From Acidobacteria bacterium Ga0077553 (GTDB taxonomy: Bacteria; Acidobacteriota; Terriglobia; Bryobacterales; Bryobacteraceae), in assembly GCA_001464575.1 (NCBI GenBank), contig LNFE01000129.1:1-35180 (forward strand): 35,180 nt of DNA, read 5' to 3'. Below are positions 26,301 to 34,210 of this stretch, piece after piece; positions within the stretch are counted from its first letter, which is position 1; the number at the start of each line of letters is the position of its first letter. Made by a program: the position numbers and the translations under genes. The notes below the pieces were generated by a model, which saw nothing but the letters and a program-made list of their open reading frames with translations, did not search any database and was not told the DNA's origin.

Positions 26301-26574
26301 GCGCTAACATTCGCAAGGTCAGCCGCTCGTGCTCGGTCCAATCCCGCGCAATCCGGTCGTAAACCGTGATTGCGCCATCTGCCTCGGGCCAGGCCTCCGT
26401 CGCCGAGGAGGCAAACGGCTCCTGCAAGTCCGCACCGGGAGGATAGTGCGCCACCACGCACCCCTCTTCGACAACCACACTCACTGGCGCCCTGCACAAA
26501 GTCGCCGCCGTCGCCGCCAACCTTTCTAACTCCTCGCCGGAGTAAGAACGATCCGTCCCAGGAAAATGCTCCAT
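23347..26574 (-). CDS. Hybrid sensor histidine kinase with four PAS-like domains and two receiver domains
   Basis: A cytoplasmic, apparently non-membrane sensor of 1075 residues. The N-terminus (to about 130) is GAF-like; then four PAS-type units follow, recognisable from ELRWSPMVFEIFG, TISNDLICIATTEGYFLRVNPAFERVLGW, ATTDAFISFDTEWRFLYLNSEAERML and DRNPLPMWVIDLDTLRFLAVNEAM. The HisKA segment has the phospho-acceptor in LAGGIAHDFNNLL; the ATPase has NLAINARDAM and GTGLGLATVYGIVKQSGG. Two REC domains close it (ILLVEDDAGVREYA...LLLTDVVMP; RVLIVDDEAGLREL...LLITDLVMP), each with its Asp. Ligand unknown. ATG 26574 is preferred over the longer frame to 26664: TATACT sits 11 nt before it. No separate output regulator is adjacent. 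Confidence 0.88.
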   Translation of the reverse strand: MEHFPGTDRSYSGEELERLAATAATLCRAPVSVVVEEGCVVAHYPPGADLQEPFASSATEAWPEADGAITVYDRIARDWTEHERLTLRMLARQAAIGQRNRDLAETARIAAVGKWRSEVRTGELRWSPMVFEIFGMPLGTPITYSMFLASVHPDDRAQAAALHHGALQGEALHWEHRVIRPDGSVRWVLERGELIRDAAGHPWYLAGTVQDVTERRALSNELETLFTISNDLICIATTEGYFLRVNPAFERVLGWAPAEMIAQPFLDFVMEEDRERTIGELGRMAAGGTPTPFENRYRKKDGGYCRLSWSSMPLAEGGTIYGIARDVTAERNLAERLQETLEATTDAFISFDTEWRFLYLNSEAERMLGRARSTLIGLNVWEEYPAAVDQIYYKEYHRAVAERVPIRFEEHMEQHDRWWDVRAFPTSQGLDVYLRDVTEARRANRELEELAGRYRLLFDRNPLPMWVIDLDTLRFLAVNEAMVAKYEYTREELLAMTTRQIRPPEEVTRLEARLAKAPDGLEHAGLWQHRTKSGRVLTMEIYNDRIPFANRPARLVLAIDVTERLELEDQLRQAQKMETIGKLAGGIAHDFNNLLTVINGYSQVLQKRFAEDDSVARPLGHILQSGERAAALTAQLLAFSRQQVLQPKVVAMNALVEAMQPMLERLIREDIEVAWSPGENTGNVCIDPSQFEQVVLNLAINARDAMPYGGRLTIETGRSVLTPEYARHHADVTPGEYALLSVSDTGQGMPAEVLQRVFDPFFTTKATGAGTGLGLATVYGIVKQSGGHISVYSEVGVGSRFKVYLPAVEGEAVQAEPFETIGNDLRGTETILLVEDDAGVREYATGVLRELGYDILEASDGPDAIVASERHPGAIQLLLTDVVMPKLNGRDLAEFLCDRRPGLRVLFVSGYTENTIVHQGVLDEGLNFLPKPFSPVALAQKVRSVLAAETKPCRVLIVDDEAGLRELLRETLAAAGYEVIACENGATAMACLGEEPVDLLITDLVMPGQEGIETIAQARREYPQLKILAISGFSGGEYLRMAKVLGANETLAKPLDLGVLTERVQALTRRGLGRP

Positions 26575-26585
26575 GAATGGCCTTG

Positions 26586-26591
26586 AGTATA
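26586..26591 (-). promoter_or_regulatory. -10-like hexamer close to the histidine kinase start
   Basis: TATACT on the minus strand, five of six matches to a -10 box, ends 11 nt before the ATG at 26574. Transcription would begin about four nt before the start codon. No well-spaced Shine-Dalgarno could fit in such a leader. Confidence 0.35.
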
Positions 26592-26684
26592 GCGATAGTT
26601 CGCGTTCACTGCCATACGGGGCTATAAATGGGAGGCTACTCCGCCCGCGACGGCCAAGTCTCACGACTTCCCCATATGAACTCT

Positions 26685-26690
26685 TATTAA
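26685..26690 (+). promoter_or_regulatory. -10-like hexamer close to the GH15 gene start
   Basis: TATTAA ends 12 nt before the ATG at 26703, which would give a leader of about six nt. It lies in an AT-richer patch of the 128-bp region between the divergent kinase and GH15 genes; nothing else is evident in that region. Confidence 0.3.
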
Positions 26691-26702
26691 TCCTGTGCGA
26701 CG

Positions 26703-28494
26703 ATGGGTTCCATGACCGCTTCCCTGCCTCCCCATCGCCCCATCGAATCCTGCGGCATCATCGGCAATCTCCAGTCGGTTGCTCTTGTCTCCACCGACGG
26801 TGCCATCGACTGGTGCTGCCTGCCCCGCTTCGATTCGCCCAGCATCTTTGCCTCCATCCTCGATCGCCAGAAGGGCGGCTCCTTTCGCATTTCCGCCCAT
26901 GCTGAGGGGCAGAATCGACAACTCTACCTTCCCGAAACCAACGTCCTGATCACCCGATTCCCCCGCCCCGATGGCGTCGGCGAAGTGCTGGATTTCATGC
27001 CCGTGCTGCCGGAGCAGCCCGCCAACGGGCAACTGGCGCCCAGCAAAATCGTCCGCATCGTGCGCGGCGTCCGCGGCACCATGCGATTCAACCTCGATTG
27101 CTTCCCGGCGTTCGACTACGCCCGCATCCCGCACCGCGTTGAGATCCGCCGTTGGGGCGCCATCTTCCACAGCGAAGCCGGCCGCATCACGCTCGTCAGT
27201 TCGGCTCCCATCACCGTCGAAGATGGCCACGCCACCGCTGATTTCACGGTCCACCCGAAGAAGTCCCATACCTTTGTCCTCCGCTTTTACGAGGCATCGG
27301 AGGGCGACCCGGGCGAGCCAGAGCCGGTCGACGAGATAGCGCTCCTCGACGGCGCCGTGCGGTTCTGGCGGTCGTGGGTGAATCGCTGCACCTATAAAGG
27401 CCGCTGGCGAGAGCGCGTCGTCCGCTCCGCGCTCGCTCTCAAACTGCTGACCTACCGCCCCACCGGAGCCATCGTCGCCGCGGCGACGTGCAGCCTGCCG
27501 GAAGAAATCGGCGGCGTCCGCAATTGGGACTACCGCTATACCTGGATCCGGGACGCGGCGTTCACCGTCTACGCTTTTCTCCGCATGGGCTTTACCGAGG
27601 AAGCCACCGCCTTTATCGGTTGGCTCGAACAACGCGCCAGCGAGCAGGAGCGTGTCAACGGCCCGCTCAACGTCATGTACGCCATCGACGGCCGCCACGA
27701 CCTGACCGAGTCCCATCTCGACCATCTCGAAGGCTATCGCGGCTCCCTCCCGGTCCGCATCGGCAACGGCGCCTACAATCAATTGCAACTCGACATCTAC
27801 GGCGAACTCATCGACTCGCTCTACCTCTACGACAAGTACGTCTCGCAGATCTCCTATAGCCTATGGCGGCAGATCCGGCAGATGCTCGAATGGGTCGCCG
27901 CCAACTGGGAACAGCCCGACGAGGGGATGTGGGAGGTCCGGAGCAGCCGCCAACAGTTCGTCTATTCGAAGCTCCAATGTTGGGTCGCCCTCGATCGTGG
28001 CCTCCGTCTCGCCACCCGCCACCATGACCCAGGGCTGGGACCCCGAGCTGGAGTCCTTCGTACAGTCCGCCGGCTCGAAAACCCTCGACGCCGCCAACCT
28101 CCTCATGCCACTCGTGCACTTCATCTCGCCCACCGATCCGCGGATGCTGCACACCCTCGACCGCACCATGGAAACCCTCGTCTCCGATAGCCTCGTTTAC
28201 CGCTACCAACTGCACGGCGAGAACTTCACGGACGACGGCCTCTCCGGCGGCGAAGGCACCTTCAGCATGTGCACCTTCTGGCTGGTGGAAGCGCTCGCCC
28301 GCGCCGGACGCCTGGAGGAGGCGCGCTTCATCTTCGAAAAAATGATGACCTACGCCAACCATCTCGGCTTGTATTCGGAGGAGATCAGCCCCACCGGGCA
28401 ACAACTCGGAAACTTCCCGCAGGCCTTCACCCATCTGGGCCTCGTCAGTGCCGCCATCAATCTCAACGACCGTCTCGATGGCGTTTCGCGCTGA
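26703..28494 (+). pseudogene. GH15 glucoamylase-like glycoside hydrolase gene, disrupted by internal deletion and frameshift
   Basis: Glycoside hydrolase family 15 protein (glucoamylase or trehalase type). The first frame shows IIGNLQSVALVSTDGAIDWCCLPRFDSPS, LPEEIGGVRNWDYRYTWIRDAAFTVYAF, and [32 protein letters not shown], with the probable catalytic acid in WEVR. The second frame resumes at [31 protein letters not shown] (from 28024) and includes [11 protein letters not shown], with the probable catalytic base, and [18 protein letters not shown]. In homologues about 25-30 residues join these frames; here they are missing and the frame changes at about 28011-28024. Each piece alone lacks one catalytic residue. 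If real, the gene is dead; an assembly deletion is also possible. Confidence 0.85.
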
Positions 28495-28527
28495 TCGATC
28501 TACACCCAGGCCTGCGCCCTCTGAGGC

Positions 28528-28857
28528 ATGACGAACAACCCTCGCTGCAACGGCCTCATTTTGGTCGGCACCGGGTCTATGCTCACCCTCTTCTTTGCGG
28601 CGATGATCGGCCTGCTGACCCAAGTGCTTGTCGAAGATCTCTCGCCCACCGGGATAGGACCCGTCACGGCCGCCTGCTACTACCTCCTAGGCGCCATCTG
28701 GCTGGCGCTCAGCGTTATGTTTGTCCGCTCCGGCATCTGGCAAATCAAACATCGGCGCCGTGACTTCGTCGTCGCCGGGCTCGTGCAGCGCCTCATCCCG
28801 TGGATTGTTGGGTTGGGCATCTTCACCCCATTGTTTGGCCTGTTGTTCAATCTTTAG
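28528..28857 (+). CDS. Small three-helix membrane protein, unknown (first of a related pair)
   Basis: A 109-residue protein with three hydrophobic segments (about 10-33, 45-67, 87-107). After the second helix is the motif GIWQIKHRRRD, which recurs as GIWQIRHKRRD in the neighbouring small protein. The positive cluster suggests that this loop faces the cytoplasm. No known family recognised. It lies 33 nt after the broken GH15 gene and 46 nt before its relative. Confidence 0.6.
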   Translation: MTNNPRCNGLILVGTGSMLTLFFAAMIGLLTQVLVEDLSPTGIGPVTAACYYLLGAIWLALSVMFVRSGIWQIKHRRRDFVVAGLVQRLIPWIVGLGIFTPLFGLLFNL

Positions 28858-28903
28858 TGACCCGCCCTGATCGGAATCGCCGAATTTTCACGCCATTCTG
28901 GTT

Positions 28904-29278
28904 ATGCCCACCTCCCGCCCGCTGCCGCCTCTTCCTCCCCGCCATGCCGTCGTACTCGGCGGCATCATGGCCGCGTGCGGCCTCTTCCTGATCGTGATGA
29001 TGGGTGGCCTGATCGTGTTCTTCGCCCAGGCAGTCCTCGGCTACCCCACGTACCTGGGCAAATTCGGCTTCGATGGGGGCCCCATCATGGCCGGGTTCGT
29101 CTTCGCCCTATTCGCGGCGATTCTCGCATTCGGCATCGCTGCTCTGCACGGCGGAATTTGGCAAATCCGGCACAAGCGGCGGGACCCGCGCATGCTTATG
29201 GTGGCGGAGTACTCCTTCACCGCGCTGACGATCGTCGGAACGATCGTTTCCATCATTAGTGTTCTCACCGACCACTAA
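28904..29278 (+). CDS. Small three-helix membrane protein, unknown (second of a related pair)
   Basis: A 124-residue protein with a proline-rich N-terminus (MPTSRPLPPLPPRH), three hydrophobic segments (about 15-43, 60-83, 100-120) and the motif GIWQIRHKRRD between helices two and three. It shares this motif and topology with the preceding gene product, so both probably come from a duplication. Function unknown. It ends 7 nt before the 3' end of the opposite-strand tRNA-Ser. Confidence 0.62.
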   Translation: MPTSRPLPPLPPRHAVVLGGIMAACGLFLIVMMGGLIVFFAQAVLGYPTYLGKFGFDGGPIMAGFVFALFAAILAFGIAALHGGIWQIRHKRRDPRMLMVAEYSFTALTIVGTIVSIISVLTDH

Positions 29279-29285
29279 ATGGACA

Positions 29286-29375
29286 TGGCGGAGAAGGCGG
29301 GATTCGAACCCGCGGTACCCTTTCGAGTACACACGCTTTCCAAGCGTGCGCCTTAAACCACTCGGCCACCTCTCC
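29286..29375 (-). tRNA. tRNA-Ser (anticodon GGA), CCA encoded
   Basis: On the minus strand the gene begins GGAGAGGTGGCCGAGTGG and ends CTTCTCC-G-CCA. The acceptor stem pairs over seven positions with one G-U pair. The anticodon arm reads ACGCTTGGAAAGCGT with anticodon GGA, reading UCC and UCU. A long variable arm (GTACTCGAAAGGGTAC) marks a class II tRNA, and the T arm has GGTTCGAATCC. The 3' CCA is encoded in DNA. Confidence 0.97.
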
Positions 29376-29389
29376 GCAAAAACGAACTT

Positions 29390-30214
29390 TTAGTTTACCG
29401 CGTTCCGATAGAGGAAGTCACGTACCCGCAGGTACCATTCCGTCGCTAACTCCTTCTGCCAACTCTCCGACGGCGCCGCACACCAAGCCTCTTTTTCTAA
29501 CGGCACACCGCCGGCCTTCAACGCCCCATCCGCCGCCACACCCATCTTCTTGGCCAGCGCAACATCCTGCAAAACATTCCGATGCTGCAACAGGCGCACC
29601 GTGGCTTTCTCCGGCTTAAACTGCGCCGGCAGCTGCCGGCAAAGATAGTCCCGCCATGGGCTGATCATTACCGCATCGGCCCGCGCCGCCACCGCCGGCT
29701 GCCCCCAGAATTGCGGCTTAAACTGCGGGACTGTCGCCCACTGCACCCGGACCTCCATCGGATAAACAATCCACCGGTCGCCCACCCAAACTTGCGGCTC
29801 CACCTTAATCCGCCGCACCGGCGCGCCTTCATCGACCCACAAATCCAACCAATAGCTCCGGACCTCAGGCTTCTCGCTCCGGCCCTTCACCGGCATCTCT
29901 ACCTTGGTCAGCTCGTCCGGAAATCCCGCGGCATCGTGGCCGACCTGATACAGCACCGCCCGCGCCGCGTTCTCCGGATTCTGCCCCACTTCGAGATACC
30001 AGTCCACCCCGCCCGGCACTGAAATCGTCAGGAAATACGAAGCATACGCATTGCGCGCCACCGCGGGAGACAGGATCTCCCGCGGCCGTTCCACTTTATC
30101 GATGCTTACGACTTCACCGTCCGGGCCGGGGCGCTGAAACTCGCTGCGGACCCGCAGATCCTGCCCAAGCGCCAACGCCGCGCTGCCCAACGCCACTGTC
30201 AACCAACGTCGCAT
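29390..30214 (-). CDS. Secreted hypothetical protein downstream of RNase E/G
   Basis: A 274-residue protein with a signal peptide (MRRWLTVALGSAALALGQ) and a mostly beta-like body (YASYFLTISVPGGVDWYLEVGQNPENAARAVLYQV, RIKVEPQVWVGDRWIVYPMEVRVQWATVP). Two Cys (in DYLCRQLP and EAWCAAP) could form a disulfide. I do not recognise the family. The ATG overlaps the RNase E/G stop by one nt (TGATG), so the two are translationally coupled. Its 3' end lies 14 nt from the tRNA-Ser gene. Confidence 0.65.
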   Translation of the reverse strand: MRRWLTVALGSAALALGQDLRVRSEFQRPGPDGEVVSIDKVERPREILSPAVARNAYASYFLTISVPGGVDWYLEVGQNPENAARAVLYQVGHDAAGFPDELTKVEMPVKGRSEKPEVRSYWLDLWVDEGAPVRRIKVEPQVWVGDRWIVYPMEVRVQWATVPQFKPQFWGQPAVAARADAVMISPWRDYLCRQLPAQFKPEKATVRLLQHRNVLQDVALAKKMGVAADGALKAGGVPLEKEAWCAAPSESWQKELATEWYLRVRDFLYRNAVN

Positions 30215-32949
30215 CAGCCCAGATCGTACTTCTCGATATGCACCGCCGGATCGCCCTTAACGAGCACCGGCTTCTTGAAGATGCCCTCGAGCTCTTCGAG
30301 GTACTGGTTCTTGTGCGACTTCAGCACCTTGGCCACTTCGGGGTGCACCCGCAACATGACCTCCTTGCCATCCACCGCCCGCGACAACTTCTGCGACTCG
30401 GCCAGAATCTCGCCGATCACCGTCTGCACGCTCTTCACCGTACCGGAACCCTCGCAGTATGTGCAAGGCATGCACAGGCTCCGTTCAAGCGACTGCTTCA
30501 CCCGCTTGCGGGTAATCGCCACCAGGCCGAAGTCATTGAACTGCAGAATCTTGTACGGCGCCCGGTCCACGCGCATGGCCTCTTCCAAAGCCTGCATCAC
30601 CTTCTGCCGGTTCTTCCGCTCGTCCATGTCGATAAAGTCGACCACGATGATGCCGCCCAGATCGCGCAAACGAATCTGCCGGACGATCTCCTTCACCGCC
30701 TCCGTGTTGGTCTTCACAATCGTGTCTTCCAAGCGATTCGACTTGCCCACATACTTACCCGTGTTGATGTCGATCGCCACCAGCGCTTCCGTCTGGTTGA
30801 TCACGATGTATCCGCCCGACTTCAGCCACACCTTCGGCCGCAGCGCCTTTTCAAGCTCCGCCGTGATGTTGAAGGTGTCGAAGATCGGCACCGGCCGCGT
30901 CCACAACTTCACCTTATTCACCAGCGCCGGCTGGAACCGCTGCACAAAGTTCACCGTGCTCTCATACAACTCCTCGTTGTCGAGCCAGATGGTCTTGTAA
31001 TCGGTCGTCAACTGGTCGCGCAACGTCCGCTGCACAATATCCAGGTCGTGATGAACCAGCAGCGGAGCCGGCCGCTTTTCCGCCTTCGACCGGATATCCA
31101 GCCAGAGGTTGTAGAGGAAGTTCATGTCAGCGGCGAGTTCCTCTTCGCACTGCCCTTCCCCAGCCGTCCGGATGATAAAGCCACCCGGCATACCCGTACG
31201 GTGCGTCTGCAGAATCCGCTTCAACCGCAGGCGCTCTTCATCCGATCCGATCTTCCGCGAGACGCCGTTGTGGTCGGTCGTCGGCATGTAGACGCAGAAG
31301 CGGCCCGGCAGGGCAATGTGCGAGGTAATGCGCGCACCCTTGGCCCCAATCGGTTCCTTCGAAATCTGCACCAGGATCTCCTGGCCAGGCTTCAATAGGT
31401 CCGTGATCTGCGGCAGCGGCGGACGCTCCCGGCGTTCGCGGTCCCCGCCACGATCGCCGCCACGGTCGCCCGTGCGCTCGTTGCGTTCCGGCCGCTCAGC
31501 GCGCTCGGTACGCTCGGGTCGCTCCCGCACCTCCGCCGGGGCGGCAGCAGCCGCCACTACGGGCGGCGCGTTCGGATCTTCAATCTCGTTGCCGCGCTCC
31601 CTCGGCCCACGGCGCCGCCCGCGCGACCGCCGGCCGCGTGCCTGGAACCGCGAGTTCCGGTCCCGATCGCGCAACGCAGCGGTCAAGCTCTGCGGCTGGC
31701 GCGCCGGCTCCGGACCCTCAGGCTCGCCCTCGGCCAGACTTACCGGCTCATCATCTTCCTCTTCGCGCTCAACGTCGTCCTCTTCGCCGTCCTCGTCCAC
31801 TTCGTCGACGGCCAAGCCCTCTTCGGCGGCAATGGCCGCCTCGGCCGCTGCCTGCGCCGCGTCGAGCTCGTCTTCTTCCTCTTCAATGTCGGCGTCGAGC
31901 TCCTCGCGCGCCTCTTCAATGGCGGCCTCTTCGTCGGCCTCGAACTCCTCTTCAATGCTGTGCGCGGTCTCGATGGGCGCTTCCGGCTCGGGCTCCGGCT
32001 CAGAAACGGAAATTACCGCGGCGACAATTGGCGGCGGCTCTGGAATCGCTTCCGGTTCGGGCGTTGCTACAACAACTTCCTCCACCACGGGCTCCGGTTC
32101 CGGCGCGACCACCGCTTCAACCTGGGCCAGCACCTGCTCCACTACCGCTTCGTTCTCGAGCTTCGCCGCTACCGGCTCCACCACCGCCTCATGCGCGACG
32201 ATGGGCGGCCGCACCGGCTGCTGCCGACGGTACTTCGCCAGCGATTCCCCCGGCAACACAATCGGTTCGACCAGCGACGGCGCCCAAATCGAACCCGTCG
32301 AAACCGGCGGCGGCTCCGGAGCCACTTCCATCACTTCCGGTTCGTCATCGGCCTCTCCGTCCACGGCCGGCGCTTCGTCGGCGCTGGCATACTTCGATTC
32401 CGGCAGATTGCCCGGTCCGCGCTCCCGTCGTCCACGGCGGCGGCCCCGACGTCCCCGGCCCCGGTCCCGGTCACCGCCGCGATCATTGCGGCGCGCCTCA
32501 TCCGTTGAAGGCGCGGCGCCTTCGACGGCCACGGCCTCCTCGTCCCCTTCAATCTCTTCAACGGGTGCCGCCTCGTCCAACAACGGCGCGGCCGCCACCG
32601 GCGCTACCGGCCGCCGCTCCCGATCCCGGTCGCGGTCCCGATCCCGGCGTCCGCCGCCGCTCGGACGATCCCGTTCCGGCCGCGGCTCGTCTCCGCCAAC
32701 TTTATCGAGTTCGTCATGGTGCTCTTCAAAAAAGTCGGAGACGTACAGGAACGCGTCCCGCTCCAGTCCCAGATCCACAAACGCCGACTGCATCCCCGGC
32801 AGAACCCGGGTCACGCGGCCTTTATGAATGCTTCCGGCTAACGAGTACTCGTTCGCCCGCTGAAAATACAACTCTACTAACTGATCGTCCTCAAGAATCG
32901 CCACCTTGGTTTCGTGGCGGTTCGATGAGATAACTAACTCTTTGCTCAT
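30214..32949 (-). CDS. rne: Ribonuclease E/G with a 425-residue disordered insert in the S1 domain
   Basis: Endoribonuclease of RNA decay and rRNA processing, 911 residues. The S1 domain begins normally (AGSIHKGRVTRVLPGMQSAFVDLGLERDAFLYVSD, about 38-72) and its second half resumes at about 510 (ITDLLKPGQEILVQISKEPIGAKGARITSHIALPGR). The catalytic Asp pair is in VAIDINTG (D727) and VVDFIDM (D771). A zinc-link-like CxxCxxC lies at 826-832. Between the S1 halves is a low-complexity insert: Arg-rich block at 164-179, Pro/Glu/Val-rich part, strongly acidic block at 331-411, and a second Arg-rich block at 437-452 with a nearly repeated sequence. The ATG has AGGAG upstream. There is no long C-terminal scaffold as in E. 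coli RNase E. Confidence 0.93.
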   Translation of the reverse strand: MSKELVISSNRHETKVAILEDDQLVELYFQRANEYSLAGSIHKGRVTRVLPGMQSAFVDLGLERDAFLYVSDFFEEHHDELDKVGGDEPRPERDRPSGGGRRDRDRDRDRERRPVAPVAAAPLLDEAAPVEEIEGDEEAVAVEGAAPSTDEARRNDRGGDRDRGRGRRGRRRGRRERGPGNLPESKYASADEAPAVDGEADDEPEVMEVAPEPPPVSTGSIWAPSLVEPIVLPGESLAKYRRQQPVRPPIVAHEAVVEPVAAKLENEAVVEQVLAQVEAVVAPEPEPVVEEVVVATPEPEAIPEPPPIVAAVISVSEPEPEPEAPIETAHSIEEEFEADEEAAIEEAREELDADIEEEEDELDAAQAAAEAAIAAEEGLAVDEVDEDGEEDDVEREEEDDEPVSLAEGEPEGPEPARQPQSLTAALRDRDRNSRFQARGRRSRGRRRGPRERGNEIEDPNAPPVVAAAAAPAEVRERPERTERAERPERNERTGDRGGDRGGDRERRERPPLPQITDLLKPGQEILVQISKEPIGAKGARITSHIALPGRFCVYMPTTDHNGVSRKIGSDEERLRLKRILQTHRTGMPGGFIIRTAGEGQCEEELAADMNFLYNLWLDIRSKAEKRPAPLLVHHDLDIVQRTLRDQLTTDYKTIWLDNEELYESTVNFVQRFQPALVNKVKLWTRPVPIFDTFNITAELEKALRPKVWLKSGGYIVINQTEALVAIDINTGKYVGKSNRLEDTIVKTNTEAVKEIVRQIRLRDLGGIIVVDFIDMDERKNRQKVMQALEEAMRVDRAPYKILQFNDFGLVAITRKRVKQSLERSLCMPCTYCEGSGTVKSVQTVIGEILAESQKLSRAVDGKEVMLRVHPEVAKVLKSHKNQYLEELEGIFKKPVLVKGDPAVHIEKYDLG

Positions 32950-33118
32950 CGCTCACTCTCCTCACGGAGCAAGCGGCCAAACGGTACGGCGCAAGTAGGG
33001 CAAGAATGTCACGCGGGCGGCTACAGAGCCGGCCCAGGCGGAAATTGGAATCCGAAATCAAATCTTGGTCTGTCCTCTACGCCGGAGCTGCGTCTGCCGC
33101 CGCTTCCAGTTCGATTCG

Positions 33119-34210
33119 TCAATTCACAAAACGCCGAAGCCGCACATTGTGCACGAGCCCCAGCATCATAAAAACGCTCATCATGCCGGATCCGCCGCTG
33201 CTCATGAAGGGAAGCGGAATGCCCGTCACAGGCATCCGGCCCACTACCATGCCAACGTTCACCAGCATGTGAAATAGCAATAACGAGCAGATCCCCATGC
33301 AGATATACATCCCCGCGCGGTCAGGCGAGGTCTGTGCATTCTGCACGATCTGCATCAACAACAGGAAATACAACCCTAAGACGACAACTACGCCGACAAA
33401 TCCGTGCTCCTCGGCAAAGGCCGAAAAGATAAAGTCCGTATGCGGTACCGGCAGGAACTGCAGTCTCGTCTGCGTCCCCTGCGTCACCCCTTTGCCCCAC
33501 ATGCCGCCGTTTCCAATCGCAATCTTCGATTGAATCACCTGATAGCCTTCCCCTTTCGGGTCGCGGCTCGGATCAAGAAACGTTTCAATGCGGCTCTTCT
33601 GATAGTCCTTTAGCAAAAACCAACTCGACGGGATCAAAACCGCCACCAAAATCCCCAAAATCAACGCGTACTGCCAGCGCAGCCCCGCGAGAAAAATCCC
33701 GGTGGCGAGAATGGGGAGATATGTCAGTGACGTGCCCAAATCCGGCTGCTTCATTACCAGTAACATTGGTAACCCGACCAGACCGATCAGCTTCAACAGA
33801 TCCCGCCAGTGAATGGCCTCTGTCTTGAGCTCGGTGAGGAACCGGGCCACCATGAGAACTACGACAATCTTAGCGAATTCTGAGACCTGCAGGAGTACAC
33901 CCCCCGGCAGTGCTATCCAACGCCTCGCCCCAAACACTTTGGTCCCAATCACGAACGTCAACAACAACAACACCACGATCCCGGCGTACAGCACCGGCAC
34001 CTGCCCCAACAGCGTGTGGTAGTCGATCGAGCTGATCAACCACATCAGCAGCAAACCCAATACCACCCAAACCACCTGCTTCCACCATGCGTTATGCCAC
34101 TTCGTGCCCTGCGTCGCACTGAAGATTTGCAGCACCCCCAGCCCGCAGATGAATAGCGACAGCAGCAGCAACGCCCAGTCTAAATCCCGCAATGTCCGGT
34201 AGGAGGCCAT
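33119..34210 (-). CDS. rodA: Rod-shape peptidoglycan polymerase RodA
   Basis: SEDS-family glycosyltransferase of 363 residues that polymerises lipid II for side-wall growth. It has about ten membrane helices and the family motifs GARRWIALPGG, KQPDLGTSLTYLP (with the essential Asp), QSKIAIGNGGMWGKG, PHTDFIFSAFAEEHGF and VGMVVGRMPVTGIPLPFMSSGGSGM. ATG 34210 is used; it shares one base with the PBP2 stop. A TTG one codon earlier is possible. The 169 nt between this stop and the RNase E/G start hold no gene or clear signal that I can see. Confidence 0.96.
   Translation of the reverse strand: MASYRTLRDLDWALLLLSLFICGLGVLQIFSATQGTKWHNAWWKQVVWVVLGLLLMWLISSIDYHTLLGQVPVLYAGIVVLLLLTFVIGTKVFGARRWIALPGGVLLQVSEFAKIVVVLMVARFLTELKTEAIHWRDLLKLIGLVGLPMLLVMKQPDLGTSLTYLPILATGIFLAGLRWQYALILGILVAVLIPSSWFLLKDYQKSRIETFLDPSRDPKGEGYQVIQSKIAIGNGGMWGKGVTQGTQTRLQFLPVPHTDFIFSAFAEEHGFVGVVVVLGLYFLLLMQIVQNAQTSPDRAGMYICMGICSLLLFHMLVNVGMVVGRMPVTGIPLPFMSSGGSGMMSVFMMLGLVHNVRLRRFVN

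Noticed and set aside
26661..27788. A 375-codon minus-strand frame opposite the GH15 gene
   Set aside because: Gly/Asp-rich antisense translation of a gene with clear GH15 motifs.
31400..32700. Repeat-like nucleotide texture, considered as tandem repeats or CRISPR
   Set aside because: It is the coding sequence of the Arg/Glu-rich RNase E insert; units are irregular and there are no spacers.
30238..32933. Long plus-strand open frames opposite RNase E/G (386, 503 and 431 codons)
   Set aside because: They mirror the repetitive Glu/Arg/Ala codons of the insert, giving Ser- and Pro-rich runs without domains.
33006..33118. Possible small gene between RNase E/G and rodA
   Set aside because: The open frames here extend into the antisense of rodA and have no ribosome site or recognisable content.
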